A DNA stretch of 64,000 nucleotides from Protula sp. h YS-2021 (lineage: Eukaryota; Annelida; Polychaeta; Sabellida; Serpulidae), in assembly GCA_949752745.1 (NCBI GenBank), contig OX457033.1:17151407-17215406 (forward strand), in the 5' to 3' direction. Position 1 is the first letter of the stretch. Each line of letters begins with the position of its first letter. The translations under genes and the position numbers were made by a program. Below, in pieces: positions 1 to 11,700 of the stretch. The notes beneath the pieces were generated by a model. It was not told the origin of the DNA and did not search any database. It was given only the letters and a program-made list of their open reading frames with translations.

Positions 1-630
1 CCGGTACTGCAACAGCGCACAAACATTAAGTTGAAACTCACGTAAGGAAGAAGGTTCTTAACATGTTACTGTGACACTGCCAGTCTATTCACACGTCATT
101 TTTAAGTGTGATTTCTGTTTTGAACTGTATCTCCTACCTGGACAAATGATTTTATTCAATTGAAGTCTGTTTATGTTGCCAGATTTTATCAGGAGGGTGT
201 AGTATTGCCTACATCTTCATACGTATGATATGGTTCGCCCATTTACAAGGACACAAAATCAAGCAAAATGACAAGAGGGTGAGTTTCTTTCGCTTGTAAA
301 CAAATTAAATTGAAGCCACTCAGTTGCCTGATGATATTAAGGTCAACGACATTGCCTGAAAACTTGAAAACTCGAAAAACATAACTGTTTTCCTTCTTTA
401 CTTTCTCTTATTTCGAAATCCTGTCTGTTAAAGTCAACACAGTTTTAAGTCTTATGATACTTGTCTCATGTTCCAACATCCAACTTTCGTTACGCAATAC
501 ATTTCTCAAGGTTTGAGATCTAAACCACGATAAGAATGAAATTAGTAATAATTTACGCGGAAGAGATAGAAAGTGTCATTAAAAAAAAGACAATTACTTG
601 TGTAGTTATATAATCATAAACCGTAAAAAG

Positions 631-771
631 ATGAATTTGCGAAGCCTTCTTGAACTGGGACTAGATCAAAAGCGCAAGGAATTAAATCTGCCTCCGGATA
701 AATGCGCCAAAATTTTTAAGACATTTGAACCAGGCCATGTTATGCAACGATCAAGATGTTACATCATTTGA
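631..771 (+). other. Short ORF of unknown origin, 46 codons
   Basis: An ATG-started frame runs to a TGA at 769-771. It is rich in Leu, Lys and Glu and looks more protein-like than the surrounding AT-rich sequence. It lies about 400 bp upstream of the MULE relic, so it may be a leftover of that element's 5' part or an exon of an unidentified gene. No family is recognised and no splice sites were assigned. Confidence 0.2.
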
Positions 772-1039
772 GTATGGACGGCAAGTACAGTCAATCCCTC
801 CGGAAGACCATGCTGGGTTATTAAAGCAATGTAAGGTAGAAACAAATAAGGTCAACACAACACAACAATCCTTTGCTTGTACTATCTTGTGTAACTATGA
901 GGAAACGATTTATTTATATTTTCTTGATTATCAATCAAAGAGACTCGACATGCATGGACTGGAAAAGGAAGCGAATTTAGATTAATTTAAAAGTATCGTT
1001 TGAATAAGATACAACTTAGAATTTAAGAAAGAATAAAAT

Positions 1040-2290
1040 GAAGATAAAAGTTCTGGGTACAAATATAGCAAATCAAGGATTGTTGTGCCATGGATATCAC
1101 TATCGCTAAGCCCATGTTGCAAACAATGCAGATATTCTTGGAGATGCTCCTGTAACCGGTCGAAAATTCGCAAAGTTTGTTTGAAATCAGACAGCAGCAA
1201 AACCTGTTACAGAAATAAAACCTGAACCTAATCATGAGGCTGTCGAGCGCCAAAACGAACGGAACACAGTAAGGATACAAGTAAAGCGCAAGGCCTTAAA
1301 CGACACAAGTTCACAATCATTTAAGGTATTAAGATCTGTTCTTGGCAATGCCGGTTAAGAACACTGGCATGGAGAAAACCTGATAACTCTGACAATGGCA
1401 GTATACAGATCTCGACAAAAACCTTGCTCCCTTGCCAAAAATCGTGAAATGTTGTTCAAAAAGCCCTTAAACAAACGGATACAGCGACAAGCAAGGGTGA
1501 ACAGTTTGCTCTTGTGAATGATGAACAACTTGGAATTATCATTTTTGCCAAAGAAACGAACTTAAATTCTTTGTGCCGTAAAGGATATTCTCATGGATTG
1601 CACCTTCAAATGACGAAAAGGGCATGACCTTCAACCCTGAAATGGCATATGTTGATTTTGAGATGTCACTTATGAACGTCATAAAAGAATTGTTCCCTGA
1701 TGGCAGACTACAATGCTGTCGCTTTCACCTTTTACAAGTATTGTGATACAAAATACAAACTCATGGATTAAGTGGTGAATACAAAGGGAACACAGGTGTT
1801 GGAAAGTGGCTTCATTTATGTTTTGGTCTCCATTCCCTAGCTCCAGATGGATTAGGAGTTTCGTTGAAGACATCCTGCTAGAACTTCCTGAAAACAGTCA
1901 ATGTCAGTCATTTGCAGACTAACTCAGAAAATTACATCGACAACGCTGCCTAAATTTCCACCAGATTTGTGTGCCGAAGTGCCATCTGACCAACGTAGAA
2001 GCAACGATGGACCGGACGAATTTCACAGAAACTACAATGCGCTGTTCTATCACCCAAAGCCTTCTATTTTCCTGTTTTCGACTCTGTTTGGAAGATTCAA
2101 ACATCTACCCATATAAAGATTCGCAGTGTGGACGACACGAAGCCTCAAACGAAGACAGAAACATCTAAAACTGAAGTCACAATGGAGCTCTATAACAAGC
2201 CTGCGAAGAAAGAAATATCTCGACGTCACTATATCTCTGACATAGGGCACAGGTATAAAGCCCGAGTGGGCTTGTCACTGGCGTAATGGT
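1040..2290 (+). pseudogene. Degraded FLYWCH-type MULE transposase relic
   Basis: Translating the plus strand in shifting frames gives a recognisable but broken MULE (Mutator-like) transposase. About 1200-1330 gives a Lys/Arg-rich stretch with RIQVKRKALNDT. About 1480-1580 gives FALVNDEQLGIIIFA. About 1640-1740 gives YVDFEMSLMNVIKELFPDG followed by CCRFHLLQ, the acidic helix plus C/H motif of the MULE DDE domain. About 1935-2110 gives KFPPDLCAEVPSDQR and HRNYNALFYHPKPSIF, typical of the C-terminal part of FLYWCH-MULE proteins in marine invertebrates. Frames change and stops interrupt at many places, so it is inactive. A zinc-finger region before about 1200 is too decayed to call. No terminal repeats were identified. 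The family assignment is from recall and is fairly secure for the 1.6-2.2 kb part. Confidence 0.7.
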
Positions 2291-2944
2291 GATGTGGACT
2301 GTACTTTTTAAACAAAAGTGAAACTACTCTCATGATTTAATTACATAATGCTATTGTTCTAAATTTGGCGTTTTTGACCTGAAGTCCTGGGCGCTTTTGT
2401 CCTCTTTATTTGGAGCTTTTGTCCTACCGGTTGGCGGTTTTTGTCTAAATCCGCTTAAACTACACTTTTTTTCACGGATCAAATTCAGGTCAAAAACTTG
2501 TATTTATCCAATTATATATCACAATAGGGTTGTAACAGAATACCCAATGTAACTGAAACATTAAACTCCGTTTGTCATTGTTTTCACCATTACTTTAGCG
2601 CTGCAGATTCCGCACAAAGCAACATCAACAAAATACTCAGTTTCAATTTGTTTTCCGGGTCATATGTCGCAATCAGGCACATTAAGCGTTACTACCGGTG
2701 AAAAATAACTTGTATATGCTCTCACAAATCACACACTGCATATTAACATTGGATGATGTTAAAAACCACTTTATAACTCTAAATTCTGTGGCACAAAGTT
2801 TCTCCAAACCATAATCCTTAACTTTTACTGCCCATGACCTTTCAGGCATGCAGTTCATTGCAAACCCTCTAATCAAGTGCCTCTCAGGCGTACCATAATG
2901 TATCATCCGCAATCCGTGTCTCCATTGCTGAATGAAGATTTTTC

Positions 2945-3868
2945 ATGATTTGTTTTTCTCCCGTACATTTTCAGGAACTCAAGCAGGGCTTATTCATGCT
3001 GACGTGTGCGTTGTTTTCGTGCGCCATGGCATTTCAGATTATGTCGTGGCGGGGAGCGCCTTCTTCCGTTCTAACAGAAGAGAATACAAACAATGTGTCG
3101 ATCATCTTTCTCAAGGCTGACTTCAAACACAACGAGCAGGTAGCGAAAAGGAATGCGACCTTGTCCTTCAAGAAACAAGGTCATATCATGCACAAGCCTT
3201 ACCTACTCAAAAGTATGACACAAATAGTGCACGCTGGTAGCCAGGGAATGGTTGCTTATTTCGCCTGTAACTATGGTAACCTGCTTGACAACCAAACGTT
3301 GACAGTGCCTTACTTGTGTGACGAGACTGTAGATGGTGTCCCGGTCACAGCTATTAAATTCCGCGTTCTCTATGAGCGCGGGAATGATATGCTGCCCTTT
3401 GGAGAAATCCACTTCAACTATGCTCAACTTACTGCTGTTAACTTTTCCCTAGCAACCGGTGGCAAGCCTATACTGTGGGACTCCGGCGAAAATCTCAATG
3501 CTCTTTACAATGCCATAGAGTTTATTGAAGAAAATAAAAAAGTGCAAAGTTCACAAAGAACGCACGAGATGTACGAAATGATTGACAAAGAACATGAGAA
3601 GGAAGCAAAACTAGAAATCAAAGCATCACAGGAAGTTAAAACTTCAGAATCAAGGCAATGGGTATCCGGTCTTGATTTCTATGGCAACGTCACTGAGGGG
3701 ACATGCAATGAGGGAAAGACGTCACTGAAAGACGGCTGGAATCTATGGTTTCTAACAACAGCCGTGAAAGTCTCCAGTACCCGTACTAGCGTTTTCATAG
3801 AAAGTCCATGGATATCAAGCTGCACTACGCCATATCCCCGCTACGACGCTAGTGTCGCTGTGTGCTAA
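2945..3868 (+). CDS. Unrecognised secreted or membrane glycoprotein, probable 3' coding exon
   Basis: This is the longest plus-strand frame in the left part, 307 codons from the ATG at 2945 to TAA. A good splice acceptor (pyrimidine-rich tract then TTTTCAG) ends at 2974 in the same frame. The frame may therefore be the last exon of a longer gene starting at 2975, or translation may begin at the internal ATG at 2996. That Met opens a hydrophobic stretch, MLTCALFSCAMAFQIM, which could be a signal peptide or a type II membrane anchor. The following region carries five N-glycosylation sequons (NVS, NAT, NQT, NFS, NVT), which argues for a luminal or extracellular protein. A Glu/Lys-rich helical stretch follows near residues 190-235, then a Cys-containing C-terminus ending VAVC. 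No known domain is recognised. The stop codon is the first unit of a tandem repeat. It lies in the span where the missing PIKFYVE exons would be expected, but on the opposite strand. Confidence 0.55.
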   Translation: MICFSPVHFQELKQGLFMLTCALFSCAMAFQIMSWRGAPSSVLTEENTNNVSIIFLKADFKHNEQVAKRNATLSFKKQGHIMHKPYLLKSMTQIVHAGSQGMVAYFACNYGNLLDNQTLTVPYLCDETVDGVPVTAIKFRVLYERGNDMLPFGEIHFNYAQLTAVNFSLATGGKPILWDSGENLNALYNAIEFIEENKKVQSSQRTHEMYEMIDKEHEKEAKLEIKASQEVKTSESRQWVSGLDFYGNVTEGTCNEGKTSLKDGWNLWFLTTAVKVSSTRTSVFIESPWISSCTTPYPRYDASVAVC

Positions 3869-4215
3869 CAGATCTAAGCCTCCTCTCATTAAGATTCTCA
3901 GATTAATGCCTTCCCTCTTTAAGACTCTCATATTAGATGTGTCTTAAAACAACTAAGTCTTACCTCATTAAGATCCTCAGACCACTGTGTGCTGACTCAC
4001 CTTAGTCCTCCCTCAGCAAGAGCCTCAGATCACTGTGTGCTAACACACCTAAACCTTCCCTCATTAAGATCCTCAGATCACATCTAAGCCCTCCCTGTTC
4101 ATGATTCACAGATCGCTATTTTACCACACCTAAGCTTTCCCTCTGCAAGATTCTCGGATTACTGCAGGCTAACACGGCCAAGCTCTACTGTGCAAGATTC
4201 TAAGACCACTGCGTG
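3850..4215. repeat. Imperfect tandem repeat of about 50-60 bp starting at a stop codon
   Basis: Diverged units share a core of CACTGTGTGCTAACACACC, then an AAGCCTCCCTCATTAAGAT-type block, then CCTCAGATCA. About six units can be followed. The first unit is the end of the preceding reading frame (GTCGCTGTGTGCTAACAG), so the terminal codons and stop of that ORF belong to the repeat. The units vary in length and identity, which suggests an old minisatellite. Confidence 0.7.
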
Positions 4216-7200
4216 ATAACACCGTCGTCAGTGCCAAGTACATTTAAACAAACCAACAACCGTGAGGACATAAACACCTTACAGGGGCTGCGACCGGAAC
4301 TTCTGACAGCAACCACGGCTACCGCCAATCCGAATCTCATGTGTCGTGAAGTGTCTTAAAACACTTTAGCGAACGTCATGTGATCTCACAATCAATATTT
4401 TTTTAACACATCCAAGCCCTCGTTCCTAAATGTGATCACAATTCCTGACCCCAGTTTGTTGTTTGAATCGAAGCACTGAACGTGCCTTAAGACATCAAAT
4501 GGAAGGATCCTGTTGCCTCAAGACATAAATTAACATACATTATGCGGTGTTGTAACAACTCGAAATTGCAGTGCAGTAATAGTTATAAATACGCTTTCTC
4601 AAAATTCCTTTGTTATAATCTAACACGGCTAGAACTCGCATCTACTTAAGAAGAGGGGAGGCGGGGGGAGGGTAATAGATATATGTCGTGCAACTGTGTC
4701 CAAGTCTCTGCCTGGCACTAGTAGCAACAAAAGAGGGTTCTTATGTTGTAGTGGCTTCAGGTCTCGTGTTCACCTTCTTTTTTTTTTACTGTTTCTTAAA
4801 ACTTCAGATTGACGCATGTATAAAAACTGCCACCATAAGTGAGCACCTAAATATATCACAGCTCCCTATATGGCTCAGCGCTGGGGGGCATTTTGCATGT
4901 CAAGTTTGAACGAATTGCGCTCCCGAAAGTGGAAAGTAACACCTGTTTAAGACGCGGCTTGGATATCATTATTGCTTAAGTTTATAACGCAAGGTACTAT
5001 AAACTACTATACGGCACGTCATGTGTTATCCAACACACGCGATAATTGACTGACACTTATTTACTTTATTTATATGTGCATGCGGATGTATACTTCAGAT
5101 AACATTTTCTAGCTATTTTCTAACTTTTTTATATTCGACTCCACCTTTATATTTAAAAAAATATTGTTTTGAGAAATATGCAACTGAGGTACTGAGGTAC
5201 TGCGTTGTTAACTTATAAATAATTGTCCACATTTGCAAATATTGTTAATGCGCGCTGCGTTGTCAAAAGCTTGGGTAAAGTGGACCTCATGGCGATTTTT
5301 TGTGTTTGCGCTTTATTTGCACACCGTTTTAACAGTGAACTAAAACAATATCAGGCATCAGGCGTGCCCCACATAAGCATTGAGAAGACGCCGTGCATAA
5401 ACTTTGAGGTCAATAACTAACCAAAAAATTATGGCGTTGGCTTCTGCATTAGTGTAAGTAAACATTTTAATGAATTCTTTTAAATGTTATTAACTAAGTT
5501 GTAGTGTAATGTAAACAAAATGTGCCAGAATCGACTTGTCCCCTTTGTTTTCTCTTGACTAACTGTGGCTCCACTGTGGACTGCCACTTGAACTCGGCGC
5601 CCACTGCGTACAAAGATGTCCCATAATTCCCTGAACCCCGCAAAACTCGGATGAATGAGGATGTTTGCATGTGATCTACAAGGTCGTATTCTCAGCATCG
5701 TGTTTGCTTCTGGAAAACAATCTATGCATGTTACATTGAAACGTTGCTCAACTAATCTTTTTGCTCACTGGTTTTTTCGCTCATAAGGCTCGAAGTAACA
5801 TCAAAAAATGCCCATTTGCCTAAACAAAAGTAGATTTCAAATATGATTTCTATCATAGAAATACTTTGCATGTTTTCAGATTCATTCTAGTGAAGGCTCA
5901 TGGAACGAGTAGGGTACGACAGCTTCTCCCGTCCCCCCCTGCCCCCATCCCCTCCCCCGTGCCCCGTCCCCGACCCTTCCCCACCACTCCATGTTCGACG
6001 CCCAGCCTTGGACATAATTCTGTCCACTTCCATCTCCCTCCACCAGCCGCAAGATGTCGCCTTATGTAATCTGTCGCACTTTTTTTCAGATTGATGCCAC
6101 TCTTAATGTTTTATTTATAGTCTTACATTTAACGCAAATCAATAATCATTCACCTAACATTGTATATACTTGTAATTTATTCGTATTTATGGTGATTGCT
6201 TGGTTTGTATAAAAAGCCGAGACCTTTCAAAGTGCTTTCTTTAATCCGGTTTTTCTTGAATCATATTCAAATCATTCCTCTATTCTATTGTTATTTTGCA
6301 GTATTTCTTTAAAAAAAATAAACTATTGCTTGAACGTTACATTGCTTTTGTTTTCATCCCTCTTTTCTGAGAACGCATAAAGTGGAAAGGCAGATCTGAA
6401 ACAGTCTGTTTTTAAAATACACAAGGCTCGAACAATTCTTTGTTCCACACATGCAAGTTGCCAAAAAGAAACCGTTAAAATTTTTTTTAAAATCGTGAAA
6501 AGTTTTACTTATTTTTCGCTGGGCTTAAACCCGGAATAACACCATCTGCTATGAGCTGGGTTCTGAGTATGCTCTTATCCCATAAAATATTAAATAAAAT
6601 CATCAATGGGAGAATTTGCAGGGGTGTTATTGGCTGTTTTCAGAACAGCATAAACGAAACAATTCATTGGTTTTCGCAGTTTTTACGCCTTTGAAAACTG
6701 TTGGGATTTTAGCACACCTGTGATAAACCCGAAACAGAAACTTGACAACTGTGATAATTAGGAATGAGTAACCTCACATTTTTACAAAACCATTAAAAAC
6801 AAATTAAGATTCTGAAAAACATGGTTGGTCACTTGAGGATCTTAGTGCATCTCAGAAAAAAGGTCACGTCCGTGTTTTTTATTACGTCCCTGAAAAATAG
6901 AACACTTGGGGATTTTCCATCATCTGAAAAAATAGAACACTTAGGGATTTTCCATCATCTGAAAAAAAATAGGACACTTCTGGAATTTTACTTTGGCCCT
7001 GAAAAAGACCATAGTCTTGCGTTGGCAATCAACGCATAAAAAAATGAAGTGTGAATTGACCTCATTATAACTGACACAGAAAGAAACCGGCATTTGAGAA
7101 ACCGCAAAGCTACAGTTCTCTATCGAGTAAATTGATTACACACATAACGCATGCTGGATATAAATGCGGTCACACATCGTCCCCAATCAATTTACAGGCG

Positions 7201-7813
7201 TTTTGGTAAGTATAATAAACATATAAATTATTTCTCAATTGTTAGGTACAATGCCTAATGCATTAGCTCTTTTCATAAGCAACTATTGTGTCATATAACC
7301 TAACGATTTCATATAGTCATTATTTAATTTCTATTCATTGACCTGAAAGATAAGCATTAGAAATAGATTCCTGGCCGATATTTTTACACTGGTCGTTACT
7401 GTACAACATGTGCCTACTAACTACCTGACACTTTGCCAGTATCCCTTTCGTCGGTGTTGACATGTAGGCCACTCTCCGTCTCCGTCTGCTCGCAAACTGC
7501 CGCCGGTACTGTAACCCACACAAGTATCCAGCTGCATCACGGCGAATCAGTGGTGCGAATAGCGAATATAGCGCGTGCTCAGAGAGCAGTGGGACAGAAC
7601 ATGTCTATAGAGCAATTGCATCTATTCATGAACACAAAGTTGAGTACACACCACGGAACACTCCAATGCTCAAGTTACAGAAACCGCGTCATAATACACG
7701 GTAACGTCCTACAACTTAAAAATCCCCAATTTCTTTAAATTTTCTCAATTTAAGAATACAGAAACCTGGCAAATTAAAAAATTTGTTGATTAAAACTGAG
7801 AATAAACAGATAC
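4216..7813. other. 3.6 kb without a recognised gene
   Basis: Only short chance ORFs are present. Visible items are a proline-coding C-rich patch at 5930-5990, a TATA-like TATAAAAAG at about 6210, three copies of a roughly 38-bp repeat at 6890-7000, and a TATAAATG followed about 50 bp later by a splice-donor-like GGTAAGTAT near 7160-7210. No exon encoding the PIKFYVE kinase domain was found on the minus strand. Confidence 0.5.
6889..7005. repeat. Three-copy tandem repeat, period about 38 bp
   Basis: Successive copies of a unit containing TAGAACACTTGGGGATTTT, CCATCATCTG and a run of A lie head to tail. The third copy is more diverged (TAGGACACTTCTGGAATTTT). Confidence 0.6.
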
Positions 7814-7959
7814 CCGTTGAGGGGGGTAAAGTCGTGTTTGTTGCATCGGCACCGGCTGTTCCATCTACTGTAGCAGAGCCCCCCGCAGTCGATTTGGATA
7901 CTTTCTGAGCAGTCTGCTGAGTGCGTGACTTTCTACTCGCCGATAACAGCTTCTCAAAT
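7814..7959 (-). CDS. PIKFYVE: PIKFYVE last exon found in the window
   Basis: Acceptor GCTTTTAG in phase with the preceding exon (AG|A = Arg). Encodes FEKLLSASRKSRTQQTAQK and an Ala/Thr/Ser-rich low-complexity tail. The donor is probably ACGG|GTATCT (phase 1), but others are possible because the tail is not conserved. No later exon was found. Confidence 0.7.
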
Positions 7960-8668
7960 CTAAAAGCAGCAAAATGAAACCAATAAAGGACATTACTTTT
8001 TCAGTGGGAGAAACGCGTCAAGGATACTCACCATAAACTAGAAATAAAATATAAAATAATTGCCAATTTAGTTTTAATCCCCTTTGAGAGCAATATAGAT
8101 ACATATTTTTATGACTTCAATTCTGAAAGCCTGTACGGCTGCTGCTACTGACAATATTTACATCCGGTGCTTTTCCGCGCGAACATACATAATTTCTATC
8201 CTTCCATTATCCCTCAAAGGTTCACATCTATCCTTCCTTAGTCCATTTTTTGTGACTCCGTCCAGAATCACACTTATATTTCTTTGACTCCCCCCCCCTC
8301 CCCCCCCCCCCCCCACAACTGCCATTCCCTGACTCCGCCCACACCCGTACCTTTCGTTCCACCTGTTGACTGTATTAGAGATAAGCTGCTTGATCTCAAT
8401 CTCATGGTCGCTGATAACAAACAGAAGGCTGCTCTGTACGTCACGTGACTTCTCCGTGCTCAGGTCCTCGATCATCTGCTCCGAGGCTTCTATCTTGCGC
8501 CGGAACATGTCCTTCTCTTTCTGTAATTGTGACGTCATAATGCACACAAAGGCCAAACCAAACAGAAAACACATATAATTACGAAAGCTGTAGCTCTGGT
8601 GCTAAAATCCCATTGGTGATACCAGTTTTACATACACTGCTGACAGATCTCTTTAATAAATGCAATTT

Positions 8669-8717
<49 letters not shown>

Positions 8718-11700
8718 ATCCATCCATCCAGCCAGCCATCCAGCCATCCACCCGACGATAGTTATCTTCTGTTTAATTTGGTTCGGCACCTTTCTTTTTT
8801 ATGAGCACGGTTTTTTACTCTAGCACAAAAAGACCATCCACGGAAGTCGATTAATTTTTCCATGTCGCTTATGCCACGCACCTGCAGTTGCAACTCGTAG
8901 TCGTTTAGCATATCGAGCTGCGTCTCGTATTGCTGGTCCGTCTGTAGCTTCAGGATAGATTCTATCACGGCACCGTATACCGTGGTGCCACTGTAAAGCG
9001 CACACATACACACAACTAGAATGACAGGTACAGTATGCCCCCCTCCTCCCCCGCCCCCCCCCCCCACCACCATCCCATCGGCAAGCCCCGTTATTGTTCC
9101 ATATGAAACCTTTCGTCGGCGAGTCCACGATTTCACACAAAAGTAATGTTTGTACGCTCTCGTGTAAATGCAGTCGCAGAAGCACTCTCTAATAACTTCT
9201 GATTTTGATCTAAGCCTTGTATAAGCCCGTTCGCAATTCTCTCCGCCATATTAAAACAAGGGGTATAATAATAATACATAGCACCCAATGGGAAACTTTA
9301 TTTCTTTACTTTTTAATGGCGTATGATCTTGAAAAATGATAAATAAAATATATTTCAAGTGTTATGGTGACGCAAATGATCAGCTGGATTGGTAAAATCA
9401 CAGTTTTGTTACTTTTTCTCTGTGACTCCAATATGTCACCTGTAAGTGGAAGAAGCGTTGTGGAGTGAAGAACTGTTACGTTGTGATTGGTCGAACCCGC
9501 ACTGCGAGCTCGCTAATACCATGGATAAACGAATGAAGTTTCTCGTGCAGTTATTATTCTTATAGGCTTTAGCTGGATACGTCACCCCCACCTCCCCCCA
9601 CCCTCCCTCCCCCCCTCCCCCACAAACAAGACAAGGGTACTAACGTGTAATTCAGCATCTTGCTAGAATCTTTTAGTTTAATGACGTCAACGGCCGGGTG
9701 CTTGAGTGTGACGGCCAGCGGGGGCAAGGCGATCTCCCGCAGGCTTATCGACGTGTACCTGATAAGATAAGATAACGCCCACACGTGATTGCATTTACCT
9801 TCAACGCTGGGGTGAATTTCTCAACCAAGGTTCAGACCTCGTTTCTGCTTAATTATGTGGAACCAGGTATAGGCCTACGTTGTGATATTCACCCAGAATG
9901 TCCAGATATGGACTTAAGTTCAGGATACAGAATTCAGTTCACAGAACTACACTTTCTTCGGTTATATATTTCGCTAACATGGGACGATTGGAAGTGCAAG
10001 ATAAGAAATATCTTCACAACTCTCCTTCATACTGAATTTATGTATTTTTAAAGAAAATACCGTTTTACGAAAGAGCTTAACGCGCGGCGACATTTCTATT
10101 AGTACATGGCTTCATACGCATCTTAAGAAAATATTCATAAAAAGAAACTTTTACTTGAAAGATGCAACAATCTGACGATAACCAAAATACTGGAAGTGGT
10201 CGTGGTGAATATTGTGTGGACAAGGCTCAGGGCTGGCGCGGCGGCCATATTGACTACCATGAAAACGAAGCTCCAGGTACTTGGCAAATGACAGCGTCCA
10301 AGTCTCCGGCGACATGGGAATAACCGGTGTCACCTGTATGACGAATAAATAACAGCTTATTTCTGGTCAGCAATACAACATCTACTGAATATTTCTATCG
10401 GAAATGAATTGAAAAAAAAACCCTTCGAACAAAAAACAGTAATACCAGAATCTTCAAGGTTTCCAGCCGTCCATCTACATTCTTTATTAATGATTTTTCA
10501 TACAATTTAATCATTACTTGTTACTTGTTACTTGAATAAATGCTGTAATTTGATTGGTCCTTTCCTAAGTCAATACTTTTTTAATGATGATCGAAAACAA
10601 AAGTCGAAAGTGCACTTATTTGAAATCAAAACGCCGGTTGAGTCCTAGAACAAAACATATGTTAACTTAATTCGAGTCAAGATCAAGATATAAATGTTTT
10701 AGGACACTGGAGCGTAGCATTACCTGTTTGCACTTTCTACACCAGCCCCACATGAGAATGCTGTTCTGGTAGTTAGGGAACGGCTGTTCTAGTTTTTTGA
10801 GCACCACAGATACACACCCATTCTCATGTACAAACCTGCACCAGCGCATGTAAAGTAAAGATAGACAGATAGTTTTATTGGTTTCATTTGGCAACCATTC
10901 AGTTGAATTGCTAGGAACATATAACACACTAGCATTTAGACTTTGCAGCAGTCTGCTAAAGAATTCTCACATTATTAATGTCGATTACTTCGGTGCCTAA
11001 ATATTTTTTAACTTTTCGAGTGTAATAATGGTTTATATTAAAGAAAATTTAGCACGAAATAGCAGTTTTATTTTCACTAAGTATCTCACTCCCTCTTCCT
11101 ACTCAGTAACGCCATAACATTCTAATTTTTCCTTGATCTGAATTTAATCCAACACGCAGAGATACTGAGGATTAGCATGTGACTGTCACGCGATCCGTGA
11201 GACTACTTTACCGTCGGAGATGATCAACCAAAGGTGTTTCGCAGGCGTCATTAGGACATCTGTACGACTCTCGGAAGCAGAAGCGCTCCAAAAAACCGCC
11301 AAGTGTGATATCATTACGCCCATAGAAATCCATGGTCACAACCCTACAACATACACTGCAGCGTTAGCGTTCATTACGCCCATGTAAATCCATGGTCACC
11401 ACCCGACAACATACACGCCGGGTAAGCCTTCATTACGCCCATAGAAACCCATGGTGACAACCCTACAACATACACTGCAGCGTTAGCGTTCATTACGCCC
11501 ATGTAAATCCATGGTCACCACCCGACAACATACACGCCGGGTAAGCCTTCATTACGCCCATAGAAATCCATGGTTACCAACCCACAATATGCACTGCAGC
11601 CCAAGCGTTCTTTGGACCACGAAATCCGAAAGCGTGTGTCATATCAAATACTGATTATTAAAATCATCTTTCTTTAAGTTCAATAAAATGTACGGCTCAG

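Noticed and set aside
5480..5698. 72-codon minus-strand frame as a possible missing PIKFYVE exon
   Set aside because: It has none of the PIP-kinase motifs and no matching splice phase.
6205..6320. TATA box and AATAAA as a small plus-strand gene
   Set aside because: The motifs are only about 110 bp apart with no ORF or RNA structure between them; likely chance in AT-rich DNA.
8158..9185. Glycine-run proteins on the minus strand beyond the PIKFYVE exons
   Set aside because: The glycine runs come from poly-C/poly-G tracts in introns; only the exon parts match PIKFYVE.
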